Assembly (NCBI GenBank): GCA_037043235.1
Contig: JAWRVZ010000063.1
Span: 2,177,501-2,241,500, forward strand
DNA from: Rhodeus uyekii
Lineage: Eukaryota > Chordata > Actinopteri > Cypriniformes > Acheilognathidae
Direction of reading: 5' to 3'
DNA: 64,000 bases
The notes under the pieces were generated by a model. That model saw nothing but the letters and a program-made list of their open reading frames with translations, was not told the origin of the DNA and ran no database searches. Below, piece after piece: positions 1-11,790 of the stretch (position 1 is the stretch's first letter; each line of letters begins with the position of its first letter). The position numbers and the translations under genes are program-made.

Positions 1-2534
1 CTCAGCCCCTCTTGGCTGGCCTGACTCTCAACGCTCAGAGCTCAACATCTGGATCTCTGTTCTCTAACTAAAACAACATTCACAGAGCTGATGGAGGGAA
101 ATGGGTCACCATGCCCTTGAATTTTACATTTAATGGCCTGCTGAAAAAGTGCAGCTCTAAGCTAAAAGTTCACGGCATGCAGGCAAAATACTCAAATCAC
201 AGTCACTTGCTGTGCATTGTATGAAACATGACACAGTACAATATTTACATTATTTTAGGTCTTTTATCTGATGTGGTTCGTGTTTGTTAGAGTTTTGAAA
301 TATTTCACTGTCAACAAAACGCTTGAACTGGCCCAAGCAAAAATTTCAGAAAACGCAAAAATCGTGCGCTTCATCCAAATTCCAGAACGGGTTGTTCTTG
401 TCACTTTATTTTTTATCACTGCAAAATAGTGTTACATTAGATCTCATTTTAATACATAGTGTCACTTCATTTCTTATTTTAATTTCAGTTACCTTTTGTA
501 CCTTGAGGCAGAGCCAGGTTTCCATTCTAAGCCGAATTGCTAAAGCAATGAAAAGTAATAATGGTTATCAAACATTACCCAGTTTATAGTTGATGTACTG
601 AACACCTGTGGATACTCTGCTGGGAGAGACCATTACTCAGAAATGCGGTTAGTTAGATTCGTTCAAGTGCTCTTATAGTGTCCAAATACTTTTTAGAGCA
701 ACCGTCTGAGAGTTCAACACAGACCACATCGACAGGATCCTACTGTAACATTAACGGTTTAATTAGTGCCATCCATTGCCTCGTACACGGTTGTCTCAAA
801 TTAGACGGAGGCAACCATTGTTAGGTTAATCCTGTCCAGATTGGCCTATTGAAGAAAGAAGACGGCTTTTAGAGGCTAGTGTGAGAAAAAGCGACAGAAA
901 TCAGAAAGGATTGAAAGGCATAGTAGAGAAAGAGACGATATCCGTGGCTTGTTCGATATGCGTTTGGTTGTCAGTGTAGCGCTGTGAGGTTCCTCGTGCT
1001 TTCCCAGTGCCAGTTCTTTGTGACAGGCTGCGTGTGGCCCACTTAATCCCAGCCAGGAAAGACGATAATAACAGTGTCGCCCTCTACCTCTCCAAGTTAA
1101 TATACGGTTAACGACTTCTAGTTCACCGCCGACAATCCTATCATGCGCCTGGTTGACCCCTAAACTGGAGTACGCATGTGTCTGTGTGCAAGCGTGTCCG
1201 TCTCTCTCCTCTCTCTCTCTTTCTCTCAACTTTCTTTTCTCTGAAACATCAGCTCATGTTCTTTACGTTACTGTTTTTTCTCTTATTGCTGTTCAGTTCC
1301 ATTTTATTTGGTTATTTTGAGCAGATCTTTCAGTTTTTCAAGCTTTGCTGTAAATTTATCACTTCCTTCCTTGGCGGAAAAAATAAAGGTAGCAGAATGG
1401 TTGTGTGTTCCATCGTAATGGAGGCAAGCCCCGTCTCGCTCACTGCCTCGAACACCAGTAAGAGGATTGAATGAGTGTGAGACCTGTCAATCAAGTCGCC
1501 TGAATTCAACTGTCAATCAATCAGCCTCTTTAGCTTTCTTATTAGCATATATTTTAGATGGTTCATTTATCTGTTATGTTGTATCTTATAGCCAAATGTT
1601 GGTGCATTTTACCTATAGAGTTCAGTTTCGTGATTTATTATGTTTTTTTTTTTTAAAGGAAATGACGCAAGCTGAATTTGAACGTGTGTTTCCACACAAG
1701 AACATGTTATTGGGAATTCTGCCACTGACAGCAGCTGTCAGCTTTCCCATGAGAGACAGATGATTGAAATTCATTTTCAATGATTTGTTTTTATCCAGAG
1801 AGCTCAAGTTGATCTGAGAATCACTGTTTACCGTGGTACGGTGTTCTGCGCGTGTATGTGTTTGTGTGTGTGAACATCGGCGCTGATGATCAGGGCTTCC
1901 TGCTAATTGCGATTTTGACCTGAACTCAGAATGGCAGACAGGATGCCACTCCTAGGGCATTGATGTCACTTCCTTCTTTCTGTTACACTTGTGCAGGTGC
2001 AAAAGAAGAAGAAAAAAAGTTTGAGAGAAATAGAAAACATGTTGTAAACATGTTTTTCATGTAATCAGATTTTAATTAGATTTCTTATTCTGTAGGTGGC
2101 AGTTATTCCTGTTACATTAATTTGCATCAATTCTATTTGTGTCATAATGCCTGTCATACTGCATATCTATTGCAGGTCTTATTTTTTAAATAGCTTGTGA
2201 AACAGTATGCATTATGCAACATGCATGCAGTATGCTTTCATTTCAATATTTCAAACAGGCATTGCTGACACGACTTTTAATTTTACATGCTTAATTCAGC
2301 AAAGTTGTGTACAATTATCATATTCAATCTAAAACAGTTGTTTTGCATTTTAATCCAATTTTCTATAAACATGTCTTGACTATTGGCAGTCCAATTAAAT
2401 AATATCACCTCCAGTTCATCTTTAACACTGGAGAATGGAAGGTCTTTTGCATTGCATTGTGAGAGACAGTATCACATTTTCATTCACTTTTGTCAACAGG
2501 TCATCTAGATATTCTATGCATGGTATATACAGTA
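1..2534. other. Intronic sequence without recognised features
   Basis: No exon, RNA gene or transposon end was recognised here. Small reading frames on both strands have no protein-like composition; the one at 876-1229 (-) is mostly a pyrimidine tract read backwards. Short simple tracts only. Confidence 0.5.
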
Positions 2535-3238
2535 CAGTGATCCCTCGTTTATCGCGGTTAATGTGGACCAGAACCCCCCGTGATAGGTGAAAATCCGCGA
2601 ATTAGGATTGACCCCTAGGAATTTCTGTATATGTGTGTAGGTACCAGAATGTTTAAATAAGTATATTTATACTTTAAATATATTTTTATTAAATGTATTT
2701 AATTCTAAAACCTTAATATTATACATTTACTCTCTCTCTCTCTCTCTCTCTCATACGAGACGTATTATGGAGCATCAATGACAGTATCTTGAGACTCCAG
2801 TAATGACGACGATGACAGACCTGTGCGGTTCCATGAATGTGATGATGATGATGATGGTGTTACTGCACTGGTATAATGAGGCCTTTAAATCAGTTCGGGA
2901 AGCAGGATGGTTCTGGATCGTCAAAATTTGCTTCTGAGAGAGGCGAAGAGGCTCCCACTCCACTTGTGCTCTCATTGGTCGATCTCGCGCCGGGAACCAG
3001 TCACGTGTCTTGTCTGAGTGCCGTGGGCGTGTACAAAGCCTCTGAGAGAGTTTCTCTCTTTGTCTGGCATCCTGGGAAACCGTTTGTCTCGCATCACGAT
3101 GAAACAACGCTGCTTTCCGCAATATGGCTGCCGATATGGCGGTATTTTTGAAGAAAAGAAATTTGATTAATATTTTTGAAAAATCCGCGATGCACTGAGG
3201 CCGCGAAACCTGAACCGCGAAGTGGCGAGGGATTACTG
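2535..3238. mobile_element. TA-flanked MITE, family A copy 1 (CAGTGATCCCTCG ends)
   Basis: A 704-bp non-autonomous DNA element. The left end is CAGTGATCCCTCG and the right end, reverse-complemented, is CAGTAATCCCTCG; both are flanked by TA (2533-2534 and 3239-3240), the target duplication typical of Tc1/mariner/pogo-type transposons. It contains GCGG/CCGCGA blocks near both ends, a (CT)n tract at 2730-2752 and a GC-rich core with an inverted CCAAT box (2974-2978) and a CACGTG E-box (3002-3007). No transposase remains. The reading frames across the core are by-products of the repeat, since related frames recur in the second copy at 36.4 kb. Confidence 0.85.
2730..2752. repeat. (CT)n microsatellite
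   Basis: About 11 CT units inside the family A MITE; the second copy of that element lacks this segment. Confidence 0.95.
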
Positions 3239-4444
3239 TATATATATTAGGCGAATTAAAGAGAATTTTTTTTTATAGATTTGATTCTATAGAAAGCAGA
3301 TGTAGTTACATCATTCAGACACATTTAATTTGAGTTCCCCCTATTTGGTCAGATTCAGTCCACTTGTTTGTTTTGCATTGCAGAACTATACTATGTATAC
3401 TATGTATTCTAACTCTCTACTTATTATTGTATTATTCTCTACAGGATAAAAACACTACCCCATGATTCAAAGCAGTATTTTAGACTTCTGCTTAGTTTGA
3501 TGTTGGGGCCGATATGGAGCCTCTCTGTTGGTCTTCCCCTTACAGCATGTGGGTGGCTGTATTTATTCAATGAGAATTTTAGGGACTGTAACTGAATAAT
3601 TTATGAATGTATAATGTATGGGATCTGCAAGCTCTCTGTATCCCCGCTGTGTTTTGAGTGTCTCCTTAGCCGGGATCCCCCTGTGCTCGGGGCCCATTGT
3701 TGTGTTTCGATTCCACTTCCTGTGGGGAAAGGTCACCCGTGGCTCTGAGAGAGAGAGAGGGAGAGAGAGAGAGCAGTGAATTATTCATGCCATTGACTTT
3801 GTGTCAGAGAGAGAGAGAGAGAGAAAAAAACTGAGAAAGAGAGAGGGGAAGAACTGAAGATGTTTTATTCATTTATCCTATTTTGAATCCCTTTTTGCAC
3901 CTTCCATCATTAGAAAGCTCAACATTTACATTTGATGCTAATTTGCGATAGGCACCCAGATTCCACCGAGTGTAATTCTCACACAATAGATTTCTTTCCA
4001 CACTTTTTTCGAAACTCAAACAATAATATGTGACAAACTTGTAACTCGTTCTGTCCCTGAAGTAAAGCATATCAGCTTTTTTATGAATTAGCTGCTCCAA
4101 AAACAGACGAACCAAACCTACTTGCTTCACATTTGCACCTAGTGTTGCTCTGCGGTGGGCCTAACCAAGTGCCCTGAGGCAGTGTTTAAAGGGGCGGTAG
4201 ACACACACACCACTCTAGAGCCAACCTCTTGGAGCTATAAGGGCTGGAATTGAAGTAGTGATAGGGAGAAATGGCCTTGCCCCGGGATATGTTGCACACA
4301 GATGTGTCCCTATGTCCCTGCATAACCAACCCCCCATAATGCACTGGGCAATCAGCCTCCTAGAACAGGCAGGGTGGAATATGTGTGTGAAATATCAGGT
4401 GTGACATTGTCTTTTTTTCAGACATATATAAGTTTTTCAAAACC
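3239..4444. other. Intronic sequence with GA-rich tracts
   Basis: Unique-looking intronic DNA. Purine tracts of GAGA type lie at about 3747-3773 and 3808-3822. No gene recognised. Confidence 0.5.
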
Positions 4445-4513
4445 TCATGAAGGCTTTATAAGCATAAGATATTTAAAAATCTTACCGACCCCAAACTTTT
4501 GAACAGTAGCGTA
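4445..4513 (-). repeat. Fragment of an abundant fish interspersed repeat
   Basis: On the - strand this reads CTACTGTTCAAAAGTTTGG followed by GGTCGGTAAGATTTTT, which I recognise as one end of a very common cyprinid repeat. Part of the same family appears at 44880-45240. The family name is not certain. Confidence 0.55.
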
Positions 4514-6550
4514 TTTGTAATTGTCCCAAATACCATCATGCCAATTGATACCACCGCTGTATGGCCACAGTATGTTTCTGTAAGCACAAGTAAAGGACAT
4601 CTATTGCATCCACTGACTGATGGAACTGTGGTTTGGATTTGAGCGCCAATGCAAAGAGCTACTCTCACTTAATGGTCATTAATATCACTGCCAGAACACC
4701 CCTCCCTTTACCTGACCTGAGAGTTCACGTATCTATGAATGGACTGCTGTGTGACCATCCCCCCCACAGCTTCCAAATCACCACCATGCACCCACCCAGC
4801 GCCCAACCCGGTGAGTTTGCATTAGCAATGCCATTAAAATGAAATGGACGCTGTTGGCCAGGAAATCCAACCACGCTTTTGCTCAATAGACAGATTCAGT
4901 CACATCCCTCGCCCCTCCCGGCGTAATGGCCACGTATAATTTCCCATCGTGAGGCTGAGTGTGTGTGAGCTTGTGCACATGTAATTTCATTAGGCTGGTA
5001 AGTGGTAAACATTCCTCGCTCTGTTTTTTTTTTCTAACGTAATTTAGCAGAACTCTGTGTACACATCGCTAGCGTATTTTGCTGCCGCGAGGAGGGCTGT
5101 TTTGAAATCATGCTTTTGAAGCATTGCTCAGAGAGTTTTCTGCACCTATCTGTGCCGTCAAGACTTCAAAAGGCCGCTATAAAGATGGCTTTCCATCAAT
5201 GTGGCATTAATTTCCATACTGCCTGCTTCTCCATCATTTTAGAGGGAGATGTGCGGCGTGACACTTGAGATTTTAACTTTGACGACTTTGACAGAAGGCT
5301 CCAAAAAGCGTATGATCCACTTGCTTGCTCTGGTAGTCTCGGGGTGGACGACTGGTCTTTGGTAGTGGTCTGGTCTCACAGTGACAGCGGGGGTCTGGGG
5401 ACAGCTGGACCTTGGGGAATTGGTGGACTGTCACCATCCAGGCAGGGCATGATGGAGGATGCCATGGTAGCTGTCAGTCTCGACTGTTTTCTCTGCGCAC
5501 ACAAAAAGGACCAAGCCATTTTCTGCAGATAAATGATAAAGCCATGAAAGAGCAGATGGAAGCCTCCCTGCATATTCATCTTGTGTCCTCTTCGCAGATA
5601 CCTTTGCTTTTTTGCAGTTATGTTAAGAGGAAGGTGACATGGAGGTGTCCTTATTATTCTCCACCCTGGAGGTGTCTGGGAATGTGTATTTATGTAAGAA
5701 GCTTCAGTGCCAGTGCCTCCAGCAAGTAGGTCCAATATAGCCCTGAAATTCTTTTTACTCGCCTTCTTCCTCGATTTAGCTTTTTTGAAGGAGAAGGGGG
5801 TCGCTGCAGAGGAAAACCCTCTGGGGACGGTGGGGAGTGATGATTGACAGGCCGTACGCTTGGCTGTTTGCAGATTCTTCGTCACTTGCAGAACTAGACC
5901 CCAGCCCCTGGTGAATTCCTCCCCAAAAAGTTTCAAACCTCCAAAGTTCCACATCTCAGTTGGTTGGGAAACTTCAGACCCATAACAGTGATTAATACAG
6001 GTTGCAGGTGAGTTCAGCTGAATGGGTCACGCTGAGAATGTAAACAAGGTGTAGATGTTGGCGACTTGCGTTGTGAAGTCACTCGGGTAGCGATTCAGCA
6101 CTGCATTGAGAGAATCTAAAAGTGGGGGAGGCTCTGGACGTGGCAGTCATGCATCACTCCATTATTAATAGCAGGGTCTGAATAAAAACGCAAACCTTGT
6201 CAAATTTAACGGATGGCTGCGTCCACACGGCAGGCCCATCAGAGACAGGCGGTGGGGTGCTGGAAGACCGGGGCTCCACCAACCCTAAACGAGTGTGCGT
6301 GTGTGTCTTACTCTGTTTTTACGGCACTACCTGCAGGAGGAAGTGAGTGGTTTGGGTTGCCGGGAAATAGATCTCACAACGTCAAAGAGATGTTGCATGA
6401 TAAAACATGCCCTATTTTCCTCACAGAACACAATGCTCTTACATTTTGTTGTCTTGCTAAGGCTGATTTAATAACTAGAATTTTATGGATCCTAAAGAAT
6501 TATAAAAATTCAGTTTACCAGTGATATTTTCCCTTTTTTTTACATGCTAT
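4514..6550. other. Intronic sequence without recognised features
   Basis: No exon or repeat was recognised. It includes the longest non-repeat open frame of the window (5376-5954, - strand, 192 codons), which has no recognisable domain and is treated as chance. Confidence 0.5.
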
Positions 6551-6735
6551 GTCACCTTTATTTATGTAGCGCTTTATACAAAACAATACACAGACGATAC
6601 AGTACAATAGAAAACAATGCAGTAGCTCTAATAGAAAATTGGTTCATTGTTCAGCTGAAGTTTGTTCAGTGTTGATTCAGTTTGTCAGTTATTACATTTG
6701 TTAATTTCATCAATAAAGCAGTTCTGCAGAAAAGA
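6551..6735. repeat. Interspersed repeat, family E copy 1
   Basis: Begins GTCACCTTTATTTATGTAGC and ends around CAGTTCTGCAGAAAA. The same order of blocks (cacctttatttat, tcattgttcagctgaag, gttgattcagtt, cagttctgcagaaaa) recurs at 31509-31697, so this is a dispersed repeat. It resembles a common cyprinid short element; class undecided. Confidence 0.7.
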
Positions 6736-6877
6736 GTGTTTTTATCGTACAGCTCAGTTCGGTTCTCATGCAATAAATCCAATAATATTACACATACTCA
6801 TAGTATTCACTGTTGTAACTTTGATAAACGTACACTATTGTTAATTATTAAGGGAAAGTTTTCTGTGGAAATTATGT

Positions 6878-7507
6878 CCGTATTTTCCTGCATATAACCC
6901 GCAGGTTATACCAGATTTTACAAACCTTATATAAGGGTACAGGCTATATCACACATTTTTTACACATAATAATATTTCAATATATTTGTTACATCCCTAA
7001 GAACGTAAGGGTTTTTTTGGGGGTATTTTCTTTCTGTTTTTCTTTCTTGTGAGGGTTGTTGTCTCTGGCGCTTGTACTATCACTCGGACAGGTGGGACTG
7101 ATTGTCTGTCTTACCTGTCAATCATGCAAGAAGACGTGACTGGCTGTGCTGCCATGAGGACGGGCTCTTCTCATCTCATCTGATGATGAGGGAGAGACTG
7201 CTTTTTCTTTTTTTTCTGGTTCTGACTTGTGTTTGTTTTCTCATTGTGTGAATTTCGCGCACAAGCACTGTGTACCGAGCCTTTTATGGATTATGGAACA
7301 GTTATGGATGATTGACGTTATCGAGCAATTGAGCAACATTCGAAATTCAAAATGTGAACTTACACAGAAAAGTTCATAAATCTATGGGTGCGGGTTATAT
7401 AAAGGTGCGGGTTATGCCAACACTTTTTTACACAGACCCCAAAAAACTGCGGGCTATATGAGGGTGCAGATTAATTACGTCTGCTGGTTATATGCGGGAA
7501 AATACGG
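6878..7507. mobile_element. MITE, family B copy 1 (CCGTATTTTCC ends)
   Basis: Left end CCGTATTTTCCTGCATATAA, right end the reverse complement (TTATATGCGGGAAAATACGG), followed by TA. GGTTATA blocks repeat near both ends. The interior shares TGTCAATCATGCAAGAAGAC with the copy at 51362-51904, which shows it is mobile. About 630 bp, with no transposase. Confidence 0.85.
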
Positions 7508-10500
7508 TATATATTTAAATGAATGCTATTTTAAGCTTTTATTGTTGTTTAGAAAATCATCATAGATTTAACATATAAAAATCAAAAATTGACAATTAAA
7601 CATCAAATCCATTTAGTAAAAAAGTTTGAAAAAAGAAAAGGTTTTATATACAGTATATATGCATAAAACTAAAGTTGCAAAAAAGTAAATGGCACACAAA
7701 CACACATTGACTGTACAAGCTTCTATTGAGCACCACATCCACTTGTTTTGCTTTTGCTTCACATTATATGGATTCTTCACAGCTAGAACCACATTGTAAC
7801 ATAGCTTAAAAAAAATAAGTAGCTTAAAAAGCATGACTTAAAAAGCATGACCCAGGCGTAAAGTTGTTTTATCTAGCTCCTCACACCCTATAATATGACA
7901 CATTTCTTGGTCCTATTGATGGCATCACTGGGTGCAGAAAGTTCTTTAAAGTGTGTAAATGTGGGCAAGAGAGAGCCAGCCTGGAGCTCTGGAATGAGCC
8001 ACTGGTTCAGGGTGGGGGACTCCATGTGTCAGCCTGTCTGGACCACTTTACCGCTGGGTAATTAACAGGCGGCCGACACCGCAGCCATCTTTGTGGAAGA
8101 TTGCTCATCTTTCTGTTGATCGCTGTCTCTCAGACAACCTGATGCAGACTAAGCAGTGAAGCATCTTTTAATTGTGTAGTGGCTTGAGTTCTGCTTAGGT
8201 TAAAATGATTCCACTTTTCTGCAACCCAATCATTTTTCGAAGTTTAATATTGGATGTAATCTTTCTTAGTAATATAACACATGACTAAATTCAAGAGGAG
8301 AAGACCTTTCCATCAGTGTAACTTGAAGATGTCTCTGTTCTCTCAAGGCATTGGGATGGTTTTCCAGCAGCCATCTCACATCCACACATGCACTTTCAAC
8401 AGCAATTCCGTAACTTGGCTTATCGACCGCCGCCACATGATAAAGCGACCCTGTGCTGGCAATGCCCTAAAATGAGTGCAGACTGGTGGCAACTCAAGCC
8501 AATCTCTCGCTTTCAAAACTGGGTTGGAGCACTCATTCACTTTCTTGTGTTTTTATATACTTTTGTTTCTTGGATGCCGGTCTGCTCAAAACCGAGGAGT
8601 TAGCATTGACAGGGTTGGAACACAAGGTGCCCTCCTGTTTCGGTGCCATGCAAGCCACACAGCTTCATGTCCTCAGGCGCTTCCCTCCTACAACTGAGTC
8701 ACAATGAAAGGAAGAATGCCTGGAGTCCGCCACAGCTGCCACTCCTGCTGTTCGGGCCAACTTTAATGCATTCACCCCACACTGTCGCCACCCCACCCCT
8801 CTCGACAACACCGTCTGACTCTCAGTGTCTGTAAACAAATCTGAGATGGTGATGAAGAGAGAATGCCGTTAGCCTCTCTTTTCAGCGTCTTCATAAGCGG
8901 GAATCGCCTGTCCTTGAAATGAGATGATGTCATGGATCTGGCCATTCCTTCGGCCCCTTTGTGTGGATCAGTGAGCTCTTCCTGTTCGACAGGTCTGTCC
9001 GGCGACCATGCTTGGATGGTGTTCGACAGATGACTTCCCCTCCAAAGCGCTCCAGGAAGAGAAGACCAGTATCCCACCGAGAACAGCATTGTTGTCCCCA
9101 CTGTGGGCCCCTGCTCCCTCTGTGCCAGCTGTCCTGATCGATGACCTTATTCACCGTCTTGGTTGTCCCCGACAACATGCAAGATGGCAGTACAACAACA
9201 AACATACCCTGAGATGATGGGCTTAAATCCTGAGTGCACTTGAGGAACCAAAACTTGCATTGTATATCAAATATTCACAATATTGTTTGCCATTTAATAG
9301 GTGATATAAAGTCGCTAAACATTCTGGATGTTGTATTGATTTTAACGTGCTCTTTATTTGAACGTAAAGTTCGGTAACAATGGTGTTAAGGTTTAGTGTT
9401 ATAGTACATAATGTAGCATTATTTCTTTGCTGACTTCAGAAAAAACAAATGTTCAAGATCAAACCAGCTTCAACATCAAATACTCTTCATTGATTGAGAT
9501 TAAGTGTTAAAGCAAGACAAGCTCTTTGCCTCACATTCATACTAGAAAAAAGGCATGTCCTTTCGTCTACCTCCTTGGGGTGGAATAAGAAATGCAGAGA
9601 AATAAAAAAAGAGAAACGCTGCAGATTTCTAATTCAGTCAAGTAAAGCACTCCATGTCAGCTGTCAGGCAGGAAGCTTATCCAGGGGGTCAAGGGTCACA
9701 GCGCTGCTTTCATGAGAGCACTAATCGATTAGCCGTCAAAGCATTGCCGTCTTGCTCAAGTGGCAAGACCGATGGCAGGCCACCTGGGTCCCATTTTAAT
9801 AATTGCTCGCTGCCTGGGGTGTGCCACCTCCTCCTGTTTCTCCTTAAGGGAAGGAGAGATGGGAAATACAATGAAAGTGAAAAATAAATAGCAATAAAAC
9901 AAACCGCTTGCTCTCTGCAATGGAGGCTCTGGCGTTGTGTGTTGGAGTCTGTATTGCTTAGTGGACACGGAAAGAATTGTTTAATTAATTTTTCTCAGTG
10001 ATCCTTTTGAAGGTTAAGCCCTGTGCTTCTGCCCCCTCGTCCAGTCATACTCACTGTATTCGGGATTCTGTGCATCACGAAAGATGGTGGTCCATAATTC
10101 AACATCTTGGCCTGCCAACTAGGCTAGCACATTAGCTTCCAGTGCTCTAGTCTCTTGGACGTCTCTAATCGAAAGAACTGCTTATGAGTTGAGGATAAGA
10201 ATCCCATCCAAACAATAAACACGTTCAAAGGCTCACATGATGAGACACATGTATCTCGGCCTGTTGAAGGAAATGGCTACATTTCCTCTGTTGACAAATG
10301 TCAGAGCTCTATGAGATAATATGAGGAAGTGGAGTCATCCATCTTTCCTGAGGGCCTGTGTCAGGAACACCGTGTTTATATCGGACGGTTTTAGAGTTTA
10401 GATCTCAATATTGCAAGTTCATTTTTGAGGTTTGAAGCACATTATGTGGTTAAATCATGATAAGACTGTTCCGGTGTTCAGGGGTGCTTCTTTTTCAAAC

Positions 10501-11584
10501 ATGATTTCATTTCAGAGTGGCTATAATGTAATGAGTTATAGCCAGACATTTTATTCTTAATTGGCAAATGAGAACTTGGTCAACCATTTTTACAACAGAA
10601 ATCCCACAACTCGATGTTCTCATAAAAAAATTAAAATTAAAATCAGTATTTCCGGCACATTTTAAAGGAAGTAAATCACATTAAAATCTATTCCAGAGCT
10701 GGGGCAGGGTTTAAAAAAAAAGCCTGTAAATGGCCATTTCAGGATGGCTGATTTTGTTCTTGCACACACATACATACACTGTGATGCATAGGAAAGCTGG
10801 ATCGCTCAGGATATATGGCACTGGCGATTAGGCGCTAATAGATTGCTCAGTCAGGAACCGTAGCTTAGGCTGCCATTAGCGCCACGTTACTGACACGAGC
10901 CTCACATCGCTGATGTCACACGGTCAATTGGAGACAAGGCAGGGCCCATCCGTCAAGCATTTAGCACAACGCTTGTACATCTCCACCATCCGATAGCTTT
11001 ATAGTCCTTTTCTAAAAGAACAACACTGCTCAGTCAACAGCATTAGCATTAATGCTAGGCTTTTTTTCTACTTTTTAAAATACAAATCTATTCATTTATT
11101 GTAGAATTGATAAAAAATGCAAGTCATGCATAAATGAGGAGCATGCACCTATTCTGTGGTGAGCATTTAATTTCTATTTTAAAATTAAAAAGAGATTATT
11201 ATTGAGATCAGTATGGACTCAAACTTAACCCTATTTCATGCCTGACAATTTATAATTTTAAACAACTAAATATTTAATTTCAACTAGATCAGATATAGCT
11301 AAGACATCTGACAAAAGATCTGTTCCTGTTTAAAGTACAATTTAGTTTTGTGTGTATGTTTTTTTATTACAAATTTCATCTGTAAAGCAGCGCCACAAGG
11401 GTCTTATTATTCATCTCAATTTAGTCTAATGTTGTTTCAGTTCAGTTCAATAACTGTTACTTTAGCAAAATTTACTATGAAACAAGTTTAATTAAGCTAT
11501 GAGCAGCAGATATATTGTTTCCCACAAGCTTAGTATTGTGCTAAAGTAAAGGAAAGTTTTCCCCCCAGTTTCCCATCAAGGCTT
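7508..11584. other. Intronic sequence, mostly unique
   Basis: Several short reading frames on both strands (for example 8281-9205) overlap one another and show no protein family. A candidate regulatory patch lies at 10815-10990 (listed separately). No RNA gene recognised. Confidence 0.5.
10815..10990. promoter_or_regulatory. Candidate conserved noncoding element
   Basis: GC-balanced block between AT-rich stretches, with ATTAGGCGCTAAT (10827-10839, near-palindromic) and a second ATTAGCGCC about 50 bp on, plus CTGATGTCAC and CAATTGG. The density of homeodomain-like TAAT cores is the only evidence; conservation cannot be tested here. Confidence 0.25.
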
Positions 11585-11790
11585 CAGTCTAGTCCCAGAC
11601 TAAAATGCAGACTACATTGAGCTGTTCAAGCATCTTATACTAATATATATCTTAAAATATATCAGTACTATTGTTTTGTCTCAAGATGCACATCAGTAAT
11701 GCTTTTTTCTAAGACACATTTACTAAATGTCTTATTTAAACTGAAGCCTAATTCCGCCTTAATCTAAACCCTGTCTGTGAAATCCGGCCT
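11585..11790. repeat. Old interspersed repeat
   Basis: Blocks such as CCCAGACTAAAATGCA, TGTCTCAAGATGCACA and CTAAACCCTGTCTGTGAAA match my memory of a common cyprinid dispersed repeat. It is degraded; class not assigned. Confidence 0.5.

Noticed and set aside
5376..5954. 192-codon open frame on the - strand
   Set aside because: The longest non-repeat frame, but there is no recognisable domain, no splice or promoter context, and frames of this size occur by chance in 64 kb.
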